From NCBI GenBank assembly GCA_963749715.1, contig CAVVNR010000006.1, forward strand, positions 434,001 to 498,000: a stretch of 64,000 nucleotides of DNA, given 5' to 3'. This DNA comes from Roseiarcus sp963749715. Lineage in GTDB: Bacteria > Pseudomonadota > Alphaproteobacteria > Rhizobiales > Beijerinckiaceae. The notes beneath the pieces were generated by a model, which was not told where the DNA came from, searched no databases, and saw only the letters and a program-made list of their open reading frames with translations. Shown one piece after another: positions 26,413 to 35,357 of this stretch. Every line of letters starts with the position of its first letter. Position 1 is the stretch's first letter. A program made the translations under genes and the position numbers.

Positions 26413-27876
26413 ATGCGAAAGCAACAGTCGGCGGCTCAGAGAATTCTTCGTCGTCCCTTTGCGCTTCTCGTGGCTGTCGGCTTCGCCGCCGCTTTATTTT
26501 CGACTGTCCGTTCCGAGGACGCGCCCACCATGCCGGATAGGCAGCAAGGAGGCTTCGAAGTCTCCTTCTCGCCCGGATCGTCAGACGCGGCAGGCCAGTT
26601 CATGGGTGGCACAGAAGTCCGCAGCCTCGTCGGGCACGACGGAAAACTTTTTGCCGGCAACGGCTACTGGATGGATCTGTCGGGTCCCGAAGGGGTTTTG
26701 AACGCCCAGATCTTGATCCTGGACCGGCCAGGCGGCCAGTGGCGCGTGGACCATGCCTTCGAGGGGTTGATGCCCAGCGGACGTCCTCGCAACCTGGGCG
26801 TCGCCGCTATGGCCGAGGCGAATTTCGCGACCGACGCGGACGGCAAGCCGCTGACGAAACCCGTATCCGTGCTTTTGGCCTCCACCTGGGACCTCACAGG
26901 CGAAACGAGTGTGCTCACCCGTGACGATGCGACCGGCGCTTGGACCTCGGCGCGGCTTGCATACACTGATTATGTCTCTCCCCAGCAGGGTCTGTCGCAA
27001 ATAAGGAGCTTCGGCTTCCACCGCGACCGCGTGACCGGAATCGACACTGTCTTTGCGGGAGAGGACCCGAATGGAATCTATGCCGGCGCCTACGATCCGG
27101 CTGCTCCGGGGCGCATCCGCTGGAGCCGGTCGGCCGAGCTCGACATCTCGGCCATCTCGGTGGTCGATTTTCCTGGGATTGAGGACCACTTGCGCGTGAC
27201 CAGTTTTGCGGAGGCGAACGACCGTTTGTACGCCGCCGTGGGACAGCAGATTTATGAGCGCATAGACGGGACGGCCCCCCACTGGGGTCTGATCTATAGC
27301 AATCCCAGGCCGGGTTTTTCGCGGAGCGGGTTGCGTGGCCTGACCGCAATCCCGAACCCAGGGGGCGAGGGGCAGGTCTTGCTCGCCGCCGTCGAGGGCA
27401 GGGAATCGCGCATCGTCAGGATCGATCCGCGTGACGGCAGCGAGACTACCGATCTTGACCTTCAGAGTTTCCTTAGCAAGGCGTGGGGAGTCCGGATCGC
27501 CTACGTGATCGCCGCTTACAACGATATGGCCAAGCTTCATGACGCGCAGGGCAATGACGTCTTGTTAATCGGACTGGATGAGTCGATCATTCCGGATCCG
27601 TCCGCGACACCGGACCATAGAATCGTCAGAATGGACCGCGGCTGGCACGAGGCCGACGCCTGGTATCTCATCCGGCGCGCGAATGGCGGTTATGACCTTC
27701 GACGCATCCCCACCCGGCCGGGACCCGACATGATTGCGACGCGGTCGATCGTGGCTTCGCCCTTTCCAGGCGACAGCGACGCCATCTATTTCGCCGGGTT
27801 CGACGCGAACTATACCCCGGTGCACAACACAGGATGGATCGTGCGCTCCACCATCGCGGCGGCGATTGGCGGATGA
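26413..27876 (+). CDS. Exported protein of unknown function, beta-propeller-like
   Basis: 487-residue protein with a signal or membrane segment at residues 17-32 (FALLVAVGFAAALFS). The mature part is rich in short beta-type repeats with recurring Trp/Gly-Asp turns (GHDGKLFAGNGYW, EDPNGIYAGAYDP, RLYAAVGQQIYER, NGGYDLRRIPTRPG, DAIYFAGFD), suggesting a beta-propeller-type fold, and it ends without a membrane anchor. No catalytic motif is recognised. It lies between the true lpd gene and a decayed second lpd end, so it probably arrived with or after a local duplication. The ATG 26413 start has no strong ribosome site. Confidence 0.65.
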   Translation: MRKQQSAAQRILRRPFALLVAVGFAAALFSTVRSEDAPTMPDRQQGGFEVSFSPGSSDAAGQFMGGTEVRSLVGHDGKLFAGNGYWMDLSGPEGVLNAQILILDRPGGQWRVDHAFEGLMPSGRPRNLGVAAMAEANFATDADGKPLTKPVSVLLASTWDLTGETSVLTRDDATGAWTSARLAYTDYVSPQQGLSQIRSFGFHRDRVTGIDTVFAGEDPNGIYAGAYDPAAPGRIRWSRSAELDISAISVVDFPGIEDHLRVTSFAEANDRLYAAVGQQIYERIDGTAPHWGLIYSNPRPGFSRSGLRGLTAIPNPGGEGQVLLAAVEGRESRIVRIDPRDGSETTDLDLQSFLSKAWGVRIAYVIAAYNDMAKLHDAQGNDVLLIGLDESIIPDPSATPDHRIVRMDRGWHEADAWYLIRRANGGYDLRRIPTRPGPDMIATRSIVASPFPGDSDAIYFAGFDANYTPVHNTGWIVRSTIAAAIGG

Positions 27877-27892
27877 CGACGAAGGCGACGAG

Positions 27893-28387
27893 CCTGCATG
27901 TCGCGCGGCGTGGGCGATCGGGGATGTGACCGGCGAGCCGATGCTTGGTCGTCGCGCGATGGCGCAAGGAGCAAGTGTCGCCGAGATCCTAGCCGGCGAG
28001 AAACGCGCCTTCGACCATCGGGCGATCCGCACGATCCGTTTGACGATCCGGAGATCGTCTCGGTCGGGCTTTCGCCCGACGCCGCCAAGGCGACGCACGG
28101 CGAGATCCGGGTCGGCCGCTTCCCCTTCCTCGACAACGGCCGCGCGATGACGCTGCCGGACGACGAGGGCTTCGTGCGGGTCGTCGCGCGCGCCGACAAT
28201 CATGTCATTCCCGGCATTCACGCCGTCCGGCCAAGGCGTCTACGAACTCTCGGCCACCCTTTCGCTGGCGCTGGAGAAGGGCGCGCGGCTCGAAGACATA
28301 GCCGGGACGATCCACGCCCATCCGACGGTTAGCGAAGCCTTCCACGAGTCGGCGCACGCAGGGCTGGGGCATCCGTTGCACATATGA
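27893..28387 (+). pseudogene. lpd: Decayed duplicate of the lpd 3' end
   Basis: This stretch aligns by eye with the last roughly 480 bases of lpd (from about 25654): WAIGDVTGEPMLGRRAMAQG, then FDHRAIRT, DPEIVSVGLSPDAAKATHGEI, GRAMTLPDDEGFVRVVARAD and finally HAHPTVSEAFHES with GHPLHI before the stop. It is broken by two frame changes: one base lost near 28038 (TTGACGATCCG against TTCACCGATCCG) and one gained near 28230. The 5' two thirds, with the redox cysteines and FAD site, are absent. It is clearly a non-functional relic of a gene duplication. Confidence 0.85.
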
Positions 28388-28855
28388 AGAACCGCCTATG
28401 GTTCACCGGTCCGGGCGGTGCTAAACACCCCGGTCCAGGCGATCAGGAGCCTGCGGATGGCGAGAGCGCGCCGGACGAGACTGTCAGCTGAAGGGAATCG
28501 ACGGGCTTGCAAAGCTGTGGGCGGCTTGAGGAGCGTCTTTGCCGACCAACCGGCGGCGCCTTGGCGCTCGAGACGTGCTCGGTCGGGAAAAGACAAAACC
28601 AAACACGTTCTTGCTAAAAACCGAAATTGCGCTTATGCTCAAGTGAATGGGAAAGCTGACGGGGCCATGGCGGGGACGAGTGCGGCGCAGGGTTGGGAGC
28701 GGGAGAAAAAAATGATTTGGATCGCTCGGAACTCATTGAAAAGTCTCAATTCCGAAAAGTAAAAGAAAGCAAATGACAGCGTTTCCATTTTCGTGGGCTT
28801 TTGTCCATTTTCGCCGGTTTCGCGCGCCGCCGCCGCAGGGAGGACTCCGCGCCTC
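28388..28855. other. 468-base region without a recognised gene
   Basis: Between the lpd relic and the enoyl-CoA hydratase gene. The first two thirds show no coding signal I can defend. The last 150 bases become AT-rich (28690-28800, several A-runs) and probably carry the enoyl-CoA hydratase promoter; GGGAGGA at 28838 is that gene's ribosome site. Confidence 0.5.
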
Positions 28856-29629
28856 ATGACCTACGCCAACATCATCGTCGAGACGCACGGGGCGGTCGGC
28901 CTCATTCGGCTGAATCGGCCACATGCGCTGAACGCCCTCTCCGGAGCCCTGATCGAGGATCTCAACGCCGCGTTCGAAGCCTTCGAGGCCGACCCCGCGA
29001 TCGGCGCGATCGTGTTGACCGGCTCGGAGAAGGCGTTCGCCGCCGGGGCCGACATCAAGGAAATGCAGGACAAGTCGTTCGCCGAGGCTTTCCTCGGCGA
29101 TTTCATCGGCCGGTGGGAGAATCTGACCCGGGCCCGCAAGCCGATCATCGCCGCCGTCGCTGGGTTCGCGCTTGGCGGCGGCTGCGAGATCGCGATGATG
29201 TGCGATTTCATTCTCGCCGCCGACACCGCCAAGTTCGGCCAGCCCGAGATCAAGCTCGGCGTGATCCCCGGCGCCGGCGGCACGCAGCGCCTGACCCGCG
29301 CCGTCGGCAAGTCGAAAGCGATGGAGATGATCTTGACCGGGCGGATGATGGACGCCGCCGAGGCCGAGCGCTCGGGCCTCGTCTCCCGCATCGTGCCCGC
29401 CGACAAGCTCGTCGAGGAGGCGCTGAAAGTCGCCGGAGCAATCGCCGCCTTGTCGGCGCCGGCCCTCTTCGCCGCCAAGGAGGCCGTCAACCGCGCCTAT
29501 GAAACGACGCTCGCCGAAGGCGTTCGCTTCGAGCGCCGGATCTTCCATTCGCTATTCGCCACCGAAGACCAGAAGGAAGGCATGAAGGCCTTCGCCGAGA
29601 AGCGCGACGCCAAGTTCAAGAATCGATAG
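28856..29629 (+). CDS. Enoyl-CoA hydratase (crotonase family)
   Basis: 257-residue crotonase. ATG 28856 is placed by GGGAGGA upstream and by the family N-terminus (YANIIVETHGAVGLIRLNRP). The oxyanion-hole residues are in AFAAGADIKEM and ALGGGCEIAM; the catalytic Glu region is FGQPEIKLGVIPGAGGTQRL with the second Glu. The ending FATEDQKEGMKAFAEKR is typical of short-chain enoyl-CoA hydratases that act in beta-oxidation or valine/isoleucine breakdown, fitting the neighbouring bkd operon. Convergent with the patatin gene. Confidence 0.92.
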   Translation: MTYANIIVETHGAVGLIRLNRPHALNALSGALIEDLNAAFEAFEADPAIGAIVLTGSEKAFAAGADIKEMQDKSFAEAFLGDFIGRWENLTRARKPIIAAVAGFALGGGCEIAMMCDFILAADTAKFGQPEIKLGVIPGAGGTQRLTRAVGKSKAMEMILTGRMMDAAEAERSGLVSRIVPADKLVEEALKVAGAIAALSAPALFAAKEAVNRAYETTLAEGVRFERRIFHSLFATEDQKEGMKAFAEKRDAKFKNR

Positions 29630-29641
29630 GGCAAGACCCCG

Positions 29642-30791
29642 CTACCGCGGAGTCGCCGGCGCCCCCTTGGTTGGCGCCTTCGCCGGATCGCGGCGCAAGG
29701 TCTGATCCATGTCGAGCGTGCTTTCGACGCCGATCTTGTCGAAGTTCGCCTCGAGCCACTCCTTGGTTTCGGCGCGGCCCAGGTCGCGCAATTGCTTGAG
29801 GAATGGCCAGGACACGTCGTTTTTGGTCGCGGCGTTGAAAGCTTCGAGCCTGCCCGCGCCGCCGATGCGATGCAGCCGCTCCTCGCGGTATTCATCGCTC
29901 TCGAGCACGCCCGAGCGGATGAGGCGGGCGACGAAGTCGGCGGCTCGGAGTTCGGCCAGGAGGCTGGCGTTGAAGGTGACTTCGTCGACCCGATTCCTGA
30001 TTTCCGCCGGCGAGCGAGGCGTCTCGTGGCGCTCGATCGGATTGATCTGGACGATGATCGCGTCGCGGCACTGGGTCTCGTAGAACAGCGGATAGAGGGG
30101 CGGATTGCCGGCGTATCCGCCGTCCCAATAGGGCTCGCCGTCGATGATCACCGATTGAAACAGATCGGGCAGGCAGGCCGAGGCCATGGCGTGATCCGCG
30201 GTGAGGATGTTGCGGCGGAAGATTGCGCCGCGCCCGGTCCTTACATTCGTCGCCGCAACGAAGAGCTTGACGCCGTCGCTTGCGCGCAGGCGCTCAAAAT
30301 CGACGACCTGTTCGAGGTGGATCGCGGAGCGGATTGATGTTGAGCGGATTGAACTCGTAAGGGCTCAGAATTCCCGACACGGCGTCAGTCCACGTATCGA
30401 CCCACCGGGATGCCGGCCAAAAGCCGCCCCAGGCCGCAAGCGCCTTGTCGAACCATCTGCGCTCAAACGGCGCAAGCGAGCCCTCCGACGAGACCGAGAG
30501 CCAGAACTTCTCGAGTTTTTCGCGCGCGGCTTCCCGTCCGCCCTCGCACATGCCCGAGGCGAAGACGACGGCGTTCATCGTTCCGGCGCTTGCGCCACTG
30601 ATCGCGGAAATCTCGATTCGCGTATCTTCGGTCAGCGCGTCGAGCACGCCCCAGGTGTAGGCGCCGTGCGAGCCGCCGCCTTGCAGGGCCAGATTGACGG
30701 TCTTGACCGCTTGCTGCGGCGAGGCGGGCTTCGGCGCGGCGGGCTTCGGAGCGGCCGATTTCAGCGCGGGCGATCGGGCGGGGCGCCTCAT
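29642..30791 (-). pseudogene. Patatin-like phospholipase, one-base frameshift
   Basis: Patatin-fold lipid acyl hydrolase. The N-terminal frame from ATG 30791 has a Pro/Ala/Lys tail and then the oxyanion motif LALQGGGSHGAYTWGVL and the nucleophile GASAG; it breaks after NPLNINPLRD. The next frame resumes LEQVVDFERLRASDG and carries the catalytic Asp in WDGGYAGNPPLYPL, ending at 29642. Removing one of the two bases at 30319/30320 gives a normal 382-residue protein. The ATG overlaps the stop of the 3-hydroxybutyrate dehydrogenase gene (ATGA), so the two are translationally coupled. The pairing of these two genes is common in Hyphomicrobiales and suggests a link to PHB or lipid mobilisation (inference). 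Confidence 0.85.
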
Positions 30792-31573
30792 GCTGCGGTC
30801 CATCCGCCGTCGATCGAAAGATTGGCGCCGGTGATCTGCGCCGCGGCGTCCGAGCACAGATAGACCGCAAGCGAGGCGACCTGATCGACGGTCACGAACT
30901 GCTTCGTCGGCTGGGCGGCGAGAATCACGTCGTTGATCACCTGATCCTTCGTCATTTGGCGGGCTTTCATTGTATCGGGGATTTGGCGCTCGACCAGCGG
31001 CGTCCAGACGTAGCCGGGCGAGATGCAATTGGCGGTAATGCCGAACGTCGCGACTTCCAGCGCCACTGTCTTGGTGAGGCCGGCGAGGCCGTGCTTGGCC
31101 GACACATAGGCCGACTTGAATGGCGAGGCGACGAGCGAGTGGGCCGAGGCGGTGTTGATGATGCGGCCCCATTTCTGCGCCTTCATCCCCGGAACCGCGG
31201 CCCGGATGGCGTGGAACGCCGCCGTGAGGTTGATGGCGATGATCGCGTCCCACTTCTCGGGCGGAAATTCGTCGATCGGCGCGACGTGCTGGATGCCGGC
31301 GTTATTGACCAGAATGTCGAGCGAGCCCATCCTGCTTTGAGCGTCCGCGATCATCGCCTCGATCTCCGGCCCCTTCGACATGTCGGCCCCGTTGTAGAAC
31401 GCCTTGACGCCGAATTCCTTCTCGATCTTGGCCCGCTCGGTTTCGATCGCCGCCTTGTCGCCGAACCCGTTGATCACGACGTCCGCCCCTTCCTTGGCGA
31501 GGGCGCGCGCGATCCCCAGCCCGATGCCGCTGGTCGAACCGGTGACGAGGGCATGGCGTTTGGCGAGGGACAT
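30788..31573 (-). CDS. bdhA: 3-hydroxybutyrate dehydrogenase (SDR)
   Basis: 261-residue short-chain dehydrogenase. Landmarks are TGSTSGIGLGIA (NAD site), NNAGIQHVAPIDEFPPEKWD (the HVAPID stretch is specific for D-3-hydroxybutyrate dehydrogenases), catalytic S-Y-K in NTASAHSLVASPFKSAYVSAK and CISPGYVWTPLVERQIP. It interconverts 3-hydroxybutyrate and acetoacetate with NAD. ATG 31573 follows AGGAG at nine bases. Its product could be removed by the acetoacetate decarboxylase encoded at 13208. Co-transcribed with the patatin gene. Confidence 0.93.
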   Translation of the reverse strand: MSLAKRHALVTGSTSGIGLGIARALAKEGADVVINGFGDKAAIETERAKIEKEFGVKAFYNGADMSKGPEIEAMIADAQSRMGSLDILVNNAGIQHVAPIDEFPPEKWDAIIAINLTAAFHAIRAAVPGMKAQKWGRIINTASAHSLVASPFKSAYVSAKHGLAGLTKTVALEVATFGITANCISPGYVWTPLVERQIPDTMKARQMTKDQVINDVILAAQPTKQFVTVDQVASLAVYLCSDAAAQITGANLSIDGGWTAA

Positions 31574-31795
31574 CCGGCTTTCTCCTATAGGCAGAGGGTC
31601 CGCGTAGGATTGTGATATTGCACTGCGATGAAATTCTATATTGCATCGCGGCGAAGGTTTCGAGAGTTCTTTTGGGGCGGCGGGTAACGGCGAATGCTCG
31701 CCGCCGCGAACGGGCTGGATGACAAATTCTCGGTCAGCGCTTAGAAACCGCCCCGGTCTACTCGGCCGGCGCGCGCCGGGAAAGGAATGGCGGCG

Positions 31796-33070
31796 ATGAG
31801 CCAAGCGAAGTCGGAAGCGCCCTGCGGACCGCTGCCGCGCCGCGCGACGGTCGGCGTGCGCGTCGGCGAAGGCGAAGCGGCGGTCACGGTCGGAGGCGGC
31901 GCGCCGATCGTCGTCCAGTCAATGACCAACACCGACACCGCCGACATCGAGGCGACCGCCCGCCAGATCGCGGCGCTGGCGCGGGCAGGCTCGGAACTGG
32001 TGCGGCTCACCGTCGACCGCGACGAAGCCGCCGCGGCCGTGCCCCACATTCGCGACCGGCTCGCCGCGATGGGGGTCAAGGCGCCGCTGATCGGCGACTT
32101 CCACTATATCGGCCACAAGCTGCTCAGCGATCATCCGGCCTGCGCCGAAGCGCTCGACAAATACCGCATCAATCCCGGCAATGTCGGCTTCAAGAACAAA
32201 CGCGACCTGCAGTTTGGCAAAATCATCGAGATCGCGATCAAGAACGGCAAGCCGGTGCGCATCGGCGCCAACTGGGGATCGCTCGACCAGGATCTCCTGA
32301 CCTCGCTCATGGACGAGAATGCGGCGAGCGTCGCGCCGCTCGAGGCGGGCGCCGTCACCCGCGAGGCGATGGTCAGATCGGCGCTTCTGTCGGCGGCGCG
32401 GGCGGAGGAGATCGGGCTCAAGCGCGAGCGCATCATCCTGTCGGCGAAAGTCTCGTCGGTGCAGGACCTCATCACCGTCTACCGAATGCTCGGCGAGCGC
32501 TCCGACTACGCGCTCCATCTCGGCTTGACCGAGGCCGGCATGGGCTCCAAGGGCATCGTCGCCTCCGCCGCCGCGCTCGGCGTTTTGCTGCAGGAGGGCC
32601 TCGGCGACACGATCCGCATTTCGCTCACCCCCGAACCGGGCGGCGACCGGACACTGGAAGTCAAGGTGGCGCAGGAGCTTCTGCAAACCATGGGGTTCCG
32701 GAGTTTCGCGCCCCAGGTCGCCGCTTGTCCCGGCTGCGGACGGACGACTTCGACCGTGTTCCAGGAGCTGGCGCGCGACATCCAGGGCTATCTCGCCCAG
32801 TCGATGCCGGAATGGCGCGCGCTCTATCCCGGAGTCGAAAAGCTCAACGTCGCGGTGATGGGTTGCATCGTCAACGGGCCGGGCGAGAGCAAGCACGCCG
32901 ACATCGGCATCTCGCTCCCCGGCACGGGCGAGACGCCGGCCGCGCCGGTGTTCGTCGACGGCGTCAAGACTGTCACCCTGCGCGGATCGCGAATCGCCGA
33001 GGAGTTCAAGGCGCTGGTCGATGAGTATATCGTGCGACGATACGGGCCGGGCCGGCGGGCGGCGGAATAG
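31796..33070 (+). CDS. ispG: 4-hydroxy-3-methylbut-2-enyl diphosphate synthase
   Basis: 424-residue iron-sulfur enzyme of the MEP isoprenoid pathway. Features are PIVVQSMTNTDTADIEAT at the N-terminus of the TIM barrel, GDFHYIGHKLL, NPGNVGFKNKRD, IGANWGSLDQDLL and the cluster cysteines in ACPGCGRTTSTVF and VMGCIVNGPGESKHADIGI. The start at ATG 31796 is preferred over ATG 31787 because AAAGGA directly abuts the latter. An isolated, constitutive housekeeping gene divergent from the 3-hydroxybutyrate dehydrogenase. Confidence 0.95.
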   Translation: MSQAKSEAPCGPLPRRATVGVRVGEGEAAVTVGGGAPIVVQSMTNTDTADIEATARQIAALARAGSELVRLTVDRDEAAAAVPHIRDRLAAMGVKAPLIGDFHYIGHKLLSDHPACAEALDKYRINPGNVGFKNKRDLQFGKIIEIAIKNGKPVRIGANWGSLDQDLLTSLMDENAASVAPLEAGAVTREAMVRSALLSAARAEEIGLKRERIILSAKVSSVQDLITVYRMLGERSDYALHLGLTEAGMGSKGIVASAAALGVLLQEGLGDTIRISLTPEPGGDRTLEVKVAQELLQTMGFRSFAPQVAACPGCGRTTSTVFQELARDIQGYLAQSMPEWRALYPGVEKLNVAVMGCIVNGPGESKHADIGISLPGTGETPAAPVFVDGVKTVTLRGSRIAEEFKALVDEYIVRRYGPGRRAAE

Positions 33071-33094
33071 CGCGCACCTAATGGCGTCAAGTCG

Positions 33095-33568
33095 TCAAAG
33101 ACGGAACTTGTCCTCGTCATCGAAACGGGCGTTGATCAGGCGGTTGACGACAGCGAAGATGAAGGCGGTCGAAACGCCGAACATCAACATTCCGTCCACT
33201 GCTTCAAATGGACCCAGAAGCTTCCATTGCCGCGGCAATACGACGTCGGAGCCGGAAGTCGTGTAGCTGCCGGCCGATGAGTATATGGCCGCGCTGAAAT
33301 CGGGGACCGCGCCGGACGCGTCGAGCGTGAACGCCCAAAGCACGATCTCGGCGAGATGCCCGGCGAGCGCAATCAGAACAGCGGCCATTATGAACGTCAT
33401 GTTGACCCAGATGCGCGCGCCGAGCAGGCCGCGCTTGAGATCGCGGCGTAAGCTCATGACGATGGTGTGGAGCACGACGCCATGAATGACGATAGTGGCG
33501 GCGGTCGCAGCGAGCGCCACAAGCAGGGAACCCAGTATCGCGATGGGGCTCAGCGCCATCCTGCTCAT
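33095..33568 (-). CDS. Two-TM ion-channel-like membrane protein with atypical filter
   Basis: 157 residues with hydrophobic helices at about 8-38 and 52-81 and a final helix around 124-146. Before the last helix lies a pore-loop-like segment, IYSSAGSYTTSGSDVVLP, placed as in two-TM potassium-channel-like proteins. The selectivity filter TVGYG is replaced by TTSGS (residues 103-107) followed by the conserved Asp, so potassium selectivity cannot be assumed. Small proteins of this type are annotated as ion-channel family members; no function is proven. Convergent with ispG. Confidence 0.65.
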   Translation of the reverse strand: MSRMALSPIAILGSLLVALAATAATIVIHGVVLHTIVMSLRRDLKRGLLGARIWVNMTFIMAAVLIALAGHLAEIVLWAFTLDASGAVPDFSAAIYSSAGSYTTSGSDVVLPRQWKLLGPFEAVDGMLMFGVSTAFIFAVVNRLINARFDDEDKFRL

Positions 33569-33785
33569 CTCAATGGTGCGGAAATCAAGATTTTAAGATC
33601 GCGAATCGAGGATGATGAAATCAACCGGTAGGACGGCGCATGAATCGGCCGCAAGGCAGCACGGTTTTCCGCCCCTTCGCCACGTGGCCGGTTCCAGCCC
33701 CAAGGACTATATTTCAACTCGTAGGCCGCCGCGCCAATCTTCACATTTGCGCGGAAATGGCGCACATGAAAGTGAAGAGGCCGCC

Positions 33786-34421
33786 TTGTACGAACCACCC
33801 CTTCATCGAAACGAGAATCTGGCGGAGCTGCACGCGCTGATCAAGGAGCGCGTGTTCGGGCTTCTGATCAGCAACGGCGCCGAGGGCCTCGTCGCCAACT
33901 CGGTTCCGTTCGTTCTCGATCCGGCCGGCTCGAGGCTCGGCACGTTGAAAGTCCATATCGCCCGAGCCAATCCGCAGTGGCGCGACCTTCAAGCGTCGCC
34001 GGATGCGCTCGTCGTGTTTCAGGGCCACGACCATTACATCACTCCGTCCTGGTATGAGACCAAGCGGGAAACCGGCAAGGTCGTGCCGACTTGGAATTAC
34101 ACGATGGTCCAGGTGAAGGGCCGGGCGAGGGTGATGGATGACCCCTGGCTCGCCCAGCAGATCGAGGAGCTAACGCAAACGCTCGAATCGCGCCGCGAAA
34201 AGCCTTGGGCGGTCGGCGACGCGCCGGCGGATTTTATCGCCATGCAACGCCGGGCGATCGTCGGGATCGAGATCGAGATTCTCGACATCCGGGGAAAATG
34301 GAAGACAAGCCAGAACCGCAACGCCGCCGACCGCGCGGGCGTCGCCTCCGGTCTCGACGCGCTCGGCGACGAGGAGGCGCTGGCGATGGCTGAGATCGTG
34401 CGGGAGACGAGCCGCGACTGA
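33786..34421 (+). CDS. PaiB-like FMN-binding transcriptional regulator
   Basis: 211-residue split-barrel protein (FMN_bind_2). Landmarks are LYEPPLHRNENLAELHALI at the start, FGLLISNGAEGLVANSVPFVL, LKVHIARANPQWRDL, DHYITPSWYETKRETGKVVPTWNY and EKPWAVGDAP with a C-terminal FIAMQRRAIVGIEIEI. The family start coincides with TTG at 33786 (GAAGAGG upstream); longer upstream frames lack family similarity. PaiB-type proteins are described as negative regulators of sporulation or proteases in Bacillus; in Proteobacteria the role is unclear and heme or flavin binding is likely. Confidence 0.88.
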   Translation: MYEPPLHRNENLAELHALIKERVFGLLISNGAEGLVANSVPFVLDPAGSRLGTLKVHIARANPQWRDLQASPDALVVFQGHDHYITPSWYETKRETGKVVPTWNYTMVQVKGRARVMDDPWLAQQIEELTQTLESRREKPWAVGDAPADFIAMQRRAIVGIEIEILDIRGKWKTSQNRNAADRAGVASGLDALGDEEALAMAEIVRETSRD

Positions 34422-34444
34422 GTCGCCCCGCGCCTGGCCCATTC

Positions 34445-34470
34445 GCGCGAAGGCGTGATCCGGTTCGCGC
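34445..34470 (+). terminator. Weak hairpin after the PaiB-like gene
   Basis: 7-bp perfect stem GCGCGAA/TTCGCGC with a 12-base loop, followed by TTTCG, 24 bases after the stop codon. A possible terminator; the loop is long and the T-run short. Confidence 0.35.
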
Positions 34471-34511
34471 TTTCGTCCGTAGTCGCAAACACATGACGAG
34501 GAGAAATGAAC

Positions 34512-34952
34512 ATGGCCGACGCGATCAAGCCGCTTTACACCGCCCACGGAACCGCGATCGGCGGCCGCAACGGCCATACCCGCTCCGACGACGGAATCGT
34601 CGACCTCGATCTCTCCGTGCCGAAGGAGATGGGCGGCCCCGGCAAGCCGAACACCGGGACCCCCGAGCACCTGTTCGCCGCCGGCTACGCCGCCTGCTTC
34701 GGCGGCGCGCTCGACTTTGTCGCCAAGCAGCACAAGAAGGACGCGTCAAAAGCGACGGTGAAATGCGCCGTCAGCATCGGCCCGCGCGAGAAGGGCGGAT
34801 TCGGGCTTGCGGTCGTGCTCGACGTGACCGACGCCAGCCTGCCGACGAGCGAACTGCAGGCGTTCGTCGACGAGGCGCATGAGAAGATCTGCCCCTATAG
34901 CCACGCGACGCGCGGCAACGTCGACGTCAAGGTCGTCGCCCACGGGGCGTGA
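34512..34952 (+). CDS. ohr: Organic hydroperoxide reductase Ohr
   Basis: 146-residue OsmC-fold peroxidase using two cysteines: the peroxidatic one in AAGYAACFGGAL and the resolving one in ICPYSHATRGN; the Arg-Glu network lies in the N-terminal half (PEHLFAAG). It reduces organic hydroperoxides with lipoylated partners, which fits a cell with active lipoyl enzymes. ATG 34512 is favoured, as AGGAG is 8 bases upstream; ATG 34506 is too close. No OhrR-type gene lies adjacent; the nearest MarR-family gene is at 43019. Confidence 0.93.
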   Translation: MADAIKPLYTAHGTAIGGRNGHTRSDDGIVDLDLSVPKEMGGPGKPNTGTPEHLFAAGYAACFGGALDFVAKQHKKDASKATVKCAVSIGPREKGGFGLAVVLDVTDASLPTSELQAFVDEAHEKICPYSHATRGNVDVKVVAHGA

Positions 34953-34967
34953 GGCGCACGGGCGCCC

Positions 34968-35357
34968 TCAACGCTCGCGCGGCCAATAGGCGCCGCATTC
35001 GATTTCGACCTCGCCGCGGTGCGCGAGGCCGCTCGCGCCAAGGGCCGAGCGGGCGGGCAGCCGGTCGGGATCGAAGTAGCCGATATAGACGGCGTTGAAC
35101 TCCGCCCACCGGCTCATGTCGGCGAGCATGATGGTGAACTTGACCGTGTCGGCGAATCCGAGCCCGCAGGCCTTGAGGACCTCGCCGATGTTCTCCATCG
35201 CCTGGCGGCTTTGAGCGGATAGCCCGCCCTCGACCAGCGTCATCGTGCCCGGCCCGTTGCCGATCGCGCCCGAACGGAAGAGGAAATCGCCGGCGCGCAC
35301 CGCCGATGAGAACGGCAGTCCAAGCGCCTTCCCCGAAGCCAATGCGATATGCTGCAT
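34968..35357 (-). CDS. RidA family protein (YjgF/UK114)
   Basis: 129-residue RidA-type protein: GDFLFRSGAIGNGPG, TLVEGGLSAQSRQAMENIGEVL, VKFTIMLADMSRWAEFNAVY, FDPDRLPARSALGASGL and the end VEIECGAYW. Classical RidA deaminates reactive enamine/imine intermediates with an Arg at about position 105 of the family; here the equivalent PARSALGASGLAHRGEVEIE retains the Arg before SA. GAGGAGAC is upstream of ATG 35357. Subfamily not determined. Convergent with ohr. Confidence 0.88.
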   Translation of the reverse strand: MQHIALASGKALGLPFSSAVRAGDFLFRSGAIGNGPGTMTLVEGGLSAQSRQAMENIGEVLKACGLGFADTVKFTIMLADMSRWAEFNAVYIGYFDPDRLPARSALGASGLAHRGEVEIECGAYWPRER

